From positions 378,740,718-378,804,717 of the forward strand of contig CM062290.1 of NCBI GenBank assembly GCA_031216915.1: a DNA stretch of 64,000 bases, given 5' to 3'. Numbering within the stretch: position 1 is the first letter of the stretch; each line of letters starts with the position of its first letter. Shown one piece after another: positions 55,906 through 64,000 of this stretch. The translations under genes were made by a program, and so were the position numbers. The notes beneath the pieces were generated by a model, which was not told the DNA's origin, did no database searches, and was given only the letters and a program-made list of their open reading frames with translations. Source of the stretch: Pictodentalium vernedei. Its lineage: Eukaryota; Mollusca; Scaphopoda; Dentaliida; Dentaliidae.

Positions 55906-56169
55906 TATGCCGGCAGCCAACAATTAATTAGCAGTCAGTCGGGGTAAAGATTGAGTTATAGTCAATATCAATAATGATGTAAAACTCTGGTTTCGCTGAT
56001 CACTGGTCGTGATTGAACCCTCATCAACTGTAACAACAAGAGAACATTTCAAGTAATATATGTTGTACTTCAACAGTTTGGCAAATAAAAATCACAGTAA
56101 TGATATATATATATGCCCTCTTTGTGGATATCTCCATCATTTGGATCAGTCTTACTCTCAGATTTATCA

Positions 56170-56682
56170 AAATGGCAAATGCACAAGAAGCCTGGGATGA
56201 GGCGCTTGTGCAAGAAGATCGTCCAGTTGACCCACATATAACAAAGTTTACAGACTATGCTATCATGTATTGGGTAGTATTGGCCCCATCCAAACATATT
56301 TAGCTCGATCCAATTTATCATAGAGGGGCAGGCATATCAAGAAGCAACAATATTACAAATTAGTTATGGTAAAAACGTGGCACCCAGAAAAAAGAAGTAC
56401 CAGGTCGTCGATAATGCTATAAGACATTATAAACGTGCATTTCAAGGGGAGAAATGGACAAACCTGTTGGAATATTTAGACTTCAAAATGTTCGGGCCAG
56501 AGCCACTGAGAAAACTGCATTTCGTGCGTTTCACTGTAATATGTTCTGTATTTCACAATATTTTGAATTGTTTTCCTAACTATTGCATTGCACTACTGTA
56601 TTATGTTACTTTATGTCAAAATAAGAATATCTGTATGCGAAAAATATGTGATAAATCTAATATATAAATCCGAATGTCTGTA

Positions 56683-56730
<48 letters not shown>

Positions 56731-57010
56731 TATCTTTGTTCCGGGTGAACTCCTCCGTTTCTCGACCGATCGATCTCAAATTTTGTACACGGGGGTAATT
56801 CGTCCCTGCGAGTAACATGGGATGGATTCCGTGCCCGTGCGGGGTGACCTTGACCTTGAAATTGATTACCTTGACCTTTTATTTTGAAAACGGCGGGGCC
56901 GATCGGGCTAAAATTTCATATGTGCGGGTATATTGACCCATCAATCATTTTGACTTTATGGGGGTGCCAGTGCGCGGTGACCTTCTGTGGACTGCTGGAA
57001 ACAATAAGTG
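56170..57010 (+). mobile_element. Unclassified element remnant with (CT)n
   Basis: Broken frames (VVDNAIRHYKRAFQGEKWTN at 56400; RARATEKTAFRAFH near 56500) are followed by AATATATAAATCCGAATGTC, a (CT)n run at 56690-56727 and TGACCTTGACCTTG. The ATAAA..GAATGTCTGT plus 'GACCGATCGATCTCAAATTT' pattern is common at the ends of invertebrate elements, but I cannot name the family. Confidence 0.4.
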
Positions 57011-57299
57011 CCGGCATATCGAGATGACCCCATTTGGTCACATTCAGTTAGTCATGGTTCATGAACACTACATAGGAATGATGTTATGAAATTATTCATA
57101 ACTCTAGTGTCCATGTCAGATGATTATTAGCATAGGTCTTCCTGATTGCTTCCAATTCTGTCAGCTGTGGACAAGCAAGTACTGCCAAACTTCCAAGGGT
57201 TGTTTTGTTACTGCAACTTGAAAGGCAAATTTTATGGAAAAAATCTAAGGAATGGATTTAAACATTAATCAACAACCTTGAACCTAATCCACCTCTGGC

Positions 57300-57785
57300 C
57301 AAATAATAAGCCAGGACTCAAAATGAACAAATCCAAATCTTACCCCCCCCCCCCTCCCCACCACCTCCTGGATCTGAAGGAGGTTTTCAAAGAAATTTCC
57401 TCATATTGCACTGTTGATATTTGGGTTCCCATAGGGAGCCCAAATATTAACTAAGGGACACGATTTGAACAAACTTGAATCTGCCCTCCCCTAGAGATGC
57501 TGTATACCAAGTATCAAAATATTCTTATACATGGTTCTGGGAATTTTTTTTTAATTTTGGAAAACAATTTATGGGTGCTATCAGAGAAATGCTCCTTTTT
57601 GGGACCCCTGTGGGTGTGGCAACTTTATTTGAACAAACTGGAATTCAGATATGATAAGAAACAAGAATATCAAATTTGGTTCAATTCGGCCCAGTTGTTT
57701 ATGAGGAGTGGTTGATGATGTAAAGTTCACGCCAGAAAGATGGATGGATGGTCGACAGACAGAAAGTCATCATTTAAGCGCCCCC
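57300..57785. mobile_element. Bivalve-type dispersed repeat, partial
   Basis: Contains ATGCTGTATACCAAGTATCA, AAATTTCCTCATATTGCACT and CCCAAATATTAAC, the internal units seen at 59.3-63.7 kb. Confidence 0.65.
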
Positions 57786-58207
57786 TGACTTTCAGGCAGT
57801 TAACTAAAAATAAACGATATCCATCAAGCTTAATAATTATGGATGTTATTGGAACTGGTTCCAATGACAGCCATATTTGTACAAATTTTATTGCCAGTGT
57901 CACAATAATTCAGGTCATGTTAGTGTTGTGTTTGGTAATTCGCTGCCTTTGTGTTAGGTAAAGGGTTAAATTGACTCAGTTCTTTTCATGTGAATCCTAG
58001 CAGCAGTGTTACGAGAATCTACATGGTTTCTCACTGGTTTTGTTGCACGGATCTCTATGTGAATCGATTCTCAGATTCTCGTCAAAATGTTAAGCCCTGG
58101 CTGAGGCAATATAATTCACCAATATCAATAGAAAGTGCCATTTTATCTCAACAAATGTCAAATATTCTTTTACCTAGTGATGGGGTGAAATATAGCCCTG
58201 GATGTGC

Positions 58208-58222
58208 CCCCCCCCCCCCCCC
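58208..58222. repeat. Poly-C tract (one of several)
   Basis: Similar runs of 10 or more C lie at about 26049, 38936, 57343 and 60689. Confidence 0.9.
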
Positions 58223-58655
58223 CACCCTTCCCCGACAGCCCCCAGTATGCTTTTTCCCATAAAAACTATATTAATTTATAAATAAATTGATGTTAACGCA
58301 TATTGAATTTCCCATTGTTATTTAATCACATTCTGGCTTCTGAAGACATTTCACATTGTGTTTGATGAATATTTTGCAATCTTTGTAAGAAAAAGCCTCA
58401 GTTTTCTCTGTTAAGGCACCTCGAGTAATAAAACTGTGATTTTTTCCAACAGAATGACCAGTACCTGCTACTGTGGTGTCTCATGACACTGTTAAAATTC
58501 CTAAAATCATCCAATATTAATTCTATAGTGCTGTGCTTGTGCTGCAAATATCCACAAGAGCACTTTCACAACTTTGGTTTTAATCCCCACAGGCACATAT
58601 ACTGTCAAAAGGAGTGAAATTATAGAAAATATGTTCCCAAAGAGGACAAATCAGT

Positions 58656-58904
58656 TACCGTAGTCGCTATGGAGGGGTTGTAATACACGCCTGGGCAGTG
58701 ATGTCCACTCATGCGTTTACAAGGCAATAAAAATCATCATCCACAATATTTTAATTAATGAAGCACCGGGTTGTACCTGGTGCTGCATTATTTATCTTTT
58801 TGATGATTATTCCTATAGTTAGTGTTTGGCATAAAATATTATTGTATCCGGTGGAAATATTGCCCATCCGTTGAAAGTGAGCAGTACACAGTAGCTGTAC
58901 TGTA
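58656..58904 (+). mobile_element. TA-flanked MITE family C, copy 4
   Basis: TA-CCGTAGTCGCTATGGA to CAGTAGCTGTACTG-TA; shares TAGTTAGTGTTTGGCAT and TTTTAATTAATGAAGCACC. Confidence 0.75.
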
Positions 58905-59064
58905 TTTGTTTCAAGTACAAATGTACATGTATATGATACTCTTTGATGTTTAAATTTAATATATTTGTGACGAGCTGGGTCCAAAGTACGTAGTACTTGA
59001 GTACCACTTTTTTGACAAAGTACTCAATACTCGCCCCAACCCTGATTTGTGTATGTGTATGTGT

Positions 59065-59107
59065 GTGCGGGGGTGGGTGGGGGGGGGGAGGGGGGGGGGG
59101 GGGGGGG
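59065..59107. repeat. Poly-G tract
   Basis: Over 30 G in three runs with single A/T breaks. Confidence 0.95.
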
Positions 59108-59986
59108 TTGGAGGTTGACAGATAGCTTCAAATTATTTAAAAAGTGTCGAGCCAGGCAAATGAACAGCAAAGAAACATTTCATCTGAAGGACAGACAGAC
59201 AGACATGCAGTAACACATTTTGGAAGCCTACATAAAGGTAGTGACTAACTTACAATGAAAAATATAGAGAGAAGAGCCAGGTCAATGTTCTCAAACAGTA
59301 AACAAGAGGCCCCAGGGGGCCTGAGGGCATTCACATGACATGGTGGCCTAAATATAAACCCAGGGAATATATTTGAATAAGTTGTATCTGCCCCTCATAA
59401 GGAAAGCTTATACAAAATATCCAAAGACTCTGACCGGTGGATCTAAAAAACAAAAAATTTCAAGAATATTCCTCATATTGAACTAAATTATAATTCGGGC
59501 TCCCTGCCAAATATGAACCCAGGGACTTGGCTTAAACAAAATTGAATCTCACCCACCCCCTCCCCCTCTCAATGATGCTGCATATGGTACAAAATATCAA
59601 AACATTCTGACTGCTGGATCTGAAGAAGATGATTTTTAAAGAAAATTCCTCAATTTGAACTAAGTTATAATTCAGACTCCACAATGAGCCCAAATATGAA
59701 CCCAGGGACTTGACATAAAGAAACTTGAATCTCACCCCCTAAGGATGCTGCATACCAAATATCAAAACATTCCGACTGCTGGAGCTGAAGAAGATTTTTA
59801 AAGAAAATTCCTCATTTTGAACGAAGAGTGAGCCTGGGTTTCGCAAATATATTTTTTGCTGGACCCATTTATTTTTTGCGGGACGCATTTCCAGCATGTC
59901 TTAATCACGTATATGAATTATGCTTATTTATCTTCAAATACATAGATTGTTAGATTGATCAACCACCACATCAAAGGCTATTGCAG

Positions 59987-60304
59987 TACAGTTAAAGCTA
60001 GAAGTCCTGTCACGAACGGTGCGCTTATCTAGGCTTAATTGCGCGTTGGAATTGCGCGCAATTGCCATATCGAATGGCATCCAAAGCATGGCAGGTTCTC
60101 CTGGTTACTCATATCAAACACATGCAATGTTTCTGCCAATGGACCTCCGGGTTACCCGGAGGTCCATTGGCTGAAACATTGCTTGTGCACAGGCCATATG
60201 TACAGAATTTGATAGCTTTACTTGGGCTATAACGCGCACATTAACGCGCATATCAATGTGCTATTTGTGCGCGTTTCATGACAGGACTTCTAGTTTTAAC
60301 TGTA
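59987..60304 (+). mobile_element. TA-flanked MITE family A, copy 7
   Basis: TA-CAGTTAAAGCTAGAAGTCC and complement; perfect central hairpin. Confidence 0.93.
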
Positions 60305-60603
60305 ATCATGTTTATAGAATTAATTAGAGCTGACACGGTTAACCGATTAATCGACTGACCAATGATCAACGTCTTAATCGAAAAAAAAGTAATTGATCGG
60401 TTAACATTACTTTTGAAGTACGGCATTAATGGGTCAACTAAGGAACAAACTTGCTCCAAAACAGGCAAACATTGTCACACTGTCTCACATCAATTATATG
60501 AGACAGAGTAACGCAAGCCAGTTAAGTGCTGACATACTTGTTCATTCGCATGCTTATTATACTGTATCAGTAGCTGGAAATGGTCATTCTCAACCCATCA
60601 CCA

Positions 60604-60840
60604 AGAGCGGGAAGCAGACTATACTTGCACAAGAAATTCTTGAATTACTAAAGATTTTCAATGTTTGTCTCAAAAAATAGCCTATGACCCCCCCCCCCCC
60701 CCAACTCAATGAGCTCGTTCCAATGAGGGGGTCATAAGCTATGTTTTAAGACAGAAATTAAAAAAGTAATACAATTTGAATGGACATTTTTCTATATGGC
60801 GCTGGCCGGTTTTGTCCATTATGCTGAGTAAACTTTTAAT
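60604..60840. mobile_element. piggyBac-like MITE family 1, decayed, with poly-C
   Basis: GTTTGTCTCAAAAAATAG, a run of about 15 C in the hairpin arm, then AATGAGCTCGTTCCAATGAG and GGCGCTGGCCGGTTTTG; termini lost. Confidence 0.75.
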
Positions 60841-62089
60841 TATATAAATCATCAACGGTGCAGCAATTATTCAGCTACCTATTAGGGCAATTGATTAATC
60901 GGTTAACCTGGGTTAATCCATGTGATTAATCAATCACGAAAACCCTTTAATCATTTCCGCGCTAAAATTAATCTAATTTTATTAAATTTTATCTGATGAA
61001 AAAATGCCTATATTTTTGCGGGAACGGTAAATGGATCTTCTTAACAAGCATTTGCGAGAACATCACAGGAACGAAATGACCGTTCTCACAATTTGCGAAA
61101 CCCTGATGAGCCCAAATATGGACTTCGCTTGAACAAACTTAAATCTCACCTGCCTAATGATACAGCATGCCAAATACCAAAAGATTCTAATTGGTGGGTC
61201 TGAAGAAGATTTTTCAAGAATATTCCTCATACTGCACTAGTTTCAACATTTGGACTCCCATAGAGGGCCCAGATATAGACCCAGGGATTTGATTTCAATA
61301 AACATGTGGAAAAGTCTTCTTTTCAAAGTTCCGAAAAAGTACCCCATGAAAGACCCGACAGCAATTTTTTGGACCATTCCATTCTGTTGGTCCCAAGGAA
61401 GCTTCACACCAAATAAGAATTCTCAGTGCTGTGTACTTTGGAGATATGGGCGTTATAATTTTGTTCTATTTTTAGCACCTGCAGTTCCCATGGGCGACGG
61501 GAAAATATTTTCAAGCATAAATTAAGTACTAATAACCCAATAAGCCTGCATATTAAATTTGGTTCAAATCAGCCTTTTGGTTTGAAAAATAGAAATTTTG
61601 GGCAGGGCGGAAATTCTTGCCCTTTCCATAACGAAGGCAAATATAGATCCCACAAACTTCTCTTGAACAAATCTGAGTCTACACCTCAAAAGGAAGCTGC
61701 TCACCAAATATCAAGTTTCCACTACTCCTGGTTCATGAGAAGCAGATTTTTTAAGATTTAGGCATAATTTTGGGGCATGGCCCCACCGAGGGGCAGAGCA
61801 ACTTGATTTGATCAAAATCAAAATGTGATGTCATAACAAACAAGCATCTCAAATTTCACTTAAATCGGTTCACCAGTTTTGAAGGAGAAGACGTAAACAC
61901 CATGTTCACGGATGACGGGACAGCGAGTGATCACTATAGCTCACCCGGACTGAAAGTCAGGTGAGCTAAAAACTCAGTGGACCATGAGTGCTGCAGTTGG
62001 GTGAGAGACTTGGTTCAAGGAGAGAAAAAAGCTTGTAGCTGCTGGCTGTCTAAAGTGTTGTTAAGACCCAATAAATAAATAAACAACAG

Positions 62090-63714
62090 GCCCATCGGGG
62101 CCTGAAGCACTCACCATAAACAGAACACGATATAAACAGAGTCTAAGAATGAATCTACATTAAGCAATCCATCTCCACAGGATACACTGTCAATCCTTGT
62201 GTCCCTCAGAGGTGACAAAAACTGTCCAAGCATCATGCCTTTTCTTCAGTTGATCATAATGTAAAATGTGGAACTCCCCTTCGAAGCCCCTTGATACAAC
62301 CTATATAGATTACTCTTAGTTACACACCACTAGAGAGTACTGAAAAAATTTTTTCTAATTCTTCAGCTACATGGCTAATTCCGGCTCCCATAGGAAGTCC
62401 AAATATAAACACAGGCACTCGATTTGAACAAAATTGAATCTGATCTCCTTTGAGATGTTGTATACCAAATATGAAAGCATTCTGACTGGTGGATCTGAAG
62501 AAGAAAATTTTTAAAGAAATTTCCTCATATTGCATTAAGTTAAAATTTGGGCTACCATAGCGAGCCCAAATTTTAACCTACAGACCCGATTTGAACAAAC
62601 TTGAATCTCACTCCCTAGAGATGTTGCATACCAAATATGAAAGCATTCTGACTGGTGGATCTGAAGAAGCAGATTTTTAAAGAAACTTCCTCATATTGCC
62701 CTAAATTAAAATTTGAGCTACCAAAGGAAGCCCAAATATTAACCTAGGGACTTGGTTTGAACAGTCTTGAATCTGATCCTCATAACAATGATGTACATGT
62801 ATACCAAACATTAAATGATTCTGACTGGTGGTTCTGATGATTTTTAAAGAAAATTCCCCATACTGCCCTAAATTAAAAAAATTTGGGCCCCTGCATTGAG
62901 TCCAAATATGAACCAATGGGCTTCATTTTAACAAACTTGTATCTGACCCCTCTATGGATGCTGTATACCAAATATCAAAAGATTCTGAACATTGGTTCTG
63001 GAGAAAAGATTTCCTAAAATGTTTGCAAATACATGTGTATGCTGAGTCAGCATTATTTTGATGCACTCTACAGAGCTCCCTAACAAAACATATGGCAATT
63101 TTTTTTTTTGCCATTCAATTCTACCGGTCCTGAGGATACTTCATACTGTATAACAGTTCTCTGTTCCAAGTGGTTTGGAAAACATGGGCGTTTGAAAATA
63201 TTTCTATTTTTAGCTCCTGGGGTTCCCATGGGGATGCAGGGGAGGGGGGTTTTGGCATAAGTGAAGTACTTATGACCCAATAATACCACAAACTGAATTT
63301 CGTTCAAATTGGACCATCGGTTCAGAAATATAAATTTTGGATGGTACCAAAAATCTAACCCTTCCCATTACAAAGCCAAATATTGCTTCACGAACTACGT
63401 TTGAACAAACTTGATTCTACACCTCAAAAGGAAGCTCCATAACAAATATCAAGTCACTGTACCCACTGGTTCAGGAGATTTTAAAAATATTTTGGGAGCA
63501 TTTACCCCACACCCTCCCTATGGGGCTGGGCATGTTGAGTTAAACAAAAATGCAATACCCCTTTGGGACCATCACTCAAACAAACTTTCACTTGAATTTG
63601 CCCAGTGGTTTTGGGCTAGATGACCAAAACATGGTGTTGATGGACGACAGACGGATAGACAATGGACAGAGAGTGATTAGATAAGCCCAGCTTGACTTGT
63701 CGAGGTGAGCTAAA
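62090..63714 (+). mobile_element. Bivalve-type dispersed repeat, full-length copy
   Basis: Starts AACAGGCCCATCGGGGCCTG and ends GTCGAGGTGAGCTAAAATAA. Six or more diverged internal units share ATACCAAATATGAAAGCATT and TGACTGGTGGATCTGAAGA. Confidence 0.72.
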
Positions 63715-63927
63715 ATAAAAAAATTAAATGGATCATGTCCGATGTTTTACCCATGTTATTAAAATTTCATTCATGCTCCCCCTCTCCTGTTAACCCATAT
63801 AATGAACATCCAAAAGACATTTTGTTATCTAGATATTTATGCTAGTTCGCAACTTACATATTATGGACACAAATGGACACAGAGTCAAGCAGGAGTGAAA
63901 CGTGTATGGGGTGGTGTGTTCTTTTTA

Positions 63928-64000
63928 TTATTTATTTATTGGTGTTTTAGGTCACATATTTCTGCCCAACAGCTAATCATGACAACACGTTTATGGGTGG
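63928..64000 (-). mobile_element. SINE tail, cut by the window end
   Basis: TTATTTATTGGTGTTTTAGG then TCACATATTTCTGCCCAACA, as at 31801. Confidence 0.7.

Larger units (their letters stand above)
59837..61099. mobile_element. hAT-like element nested in the repeat
   Basis: TIRs CTGGGTTTCGCAAAT and its complement ATTTGCGAAACCCTG, flanked by a near-identical AGTGAGCC/GATGAGCC host duplication. It holds no transposase and itself carries a family A MITE, a family 1 MITE remnant and paired GGTTAACCGATTAATCG-type arms. Confidence 0.65.
59305..61970 (+). mobile_element. Bivalve-type dispersed repeat with nested elements
   Basis: Starts AACAAGAGGCCCCAGGGGGC and ends AGTCAGGTGAGCTAAAA. Inside are diverged units of about 180 bp (AAATATGAACCCAGGGACTT, ATGCTGCATACCAAATATCA, AGAAAATTCCTCA). 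Interrupted at 59837-61099 by a hAT-like element. An imperfect AGCTCACC..AGGTGAGCT hairpin precedes the 3' CTAA. Confidence 0.7.

Noticed and set aside
58100..58262. Proline-rich C-terminus in a plus-strand frame
   Set aside because: It is created by a poly-C tract and has no other coding support.

Overview
This is AT-rich eukaryotic nuclear DNA: spliced exons with GT/AG borders, long transposon-filled introns, microsatellites and no dense bacterial-style coding. The repeats (a bivalve-like family with starts resembling 'aggcccc..gggcc' and ends 'ggtgagctaaaa', tRNA-derived SINEs with A/T-rich tails, gypsy, CR1-like, Tc1 and piggyBac-like elements) and the SRCR and C-type-lectin exons suggest a marine lophotrochozoan animal, most likely a mollusc and perhaps a bivalve. 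That assignment is an inference from recalled repeat style, not a search.

The host gene I can support is one large gene on the minus strand. Seven exons were recognised, reading from high to low coordinates: a CTLD second half (54232-54413), an SRCR first half (44347-44497), an SRCR second half (36433-36596), a CTLD first half (33397-33592), a CTLD second half (25647-25819), an SRCR first half (13038-13188) and an SRCR second half (5622-5785). Every junction is phase-compatible. Introns inside a domain are phase 2 and introns between domains are phase 1. Equivalent SRCR exons have identical lengths (151/151 and 164/164). The predicted product is an alternating CTLD-SRCR repeat protein that continues beyond both ends of what I can see. 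The first exons, signal peptide, any membrane segment and the last exon were not found. Several weaker CTLD-like fragments lie on the plus strand (about 12.7, 20.1-20.7, 37.05, 43.95, 47.1 and 49.0 kb), one of them split by a piggyBac-like MITE.

Layout. 0-5.6 kb: CR1-like LINE end, a decayed gypsy 3' end carrying a PHD finger and a TatD-like signature, and a deleted Tc1 copy. 5.6-13.2 kb: last two SRCR exons with an intron holding MITEs and a decayed LINE. 13.2-25.6 kb: a 12.5-kb intron with a gypsy element complete with two LTRs (14.8-18.1 kb), an intact Tc1 transposase gene (21.9-23.4 kb) and a minisatellite. 25.6-44.5 kb: four exons plus SINEs and MITEs. 44.5-54.2 kb: foldback elements, a recent tandem duplication and a 440-bp trinucleotide microsatellite. 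54.4-64 kb: mostly ancient repeats, including two copies of the bivalve-type repeat, one of them carrying a nested hAT-like element.

Non-autonomous elements are dense: 19 TTAA-flanked piggyBac-like MITEs in three families and at least 14 TA-flanked elements in three families. Nearly all of the TTAA families and two of the TA families carry a near-perfect central hairpin.
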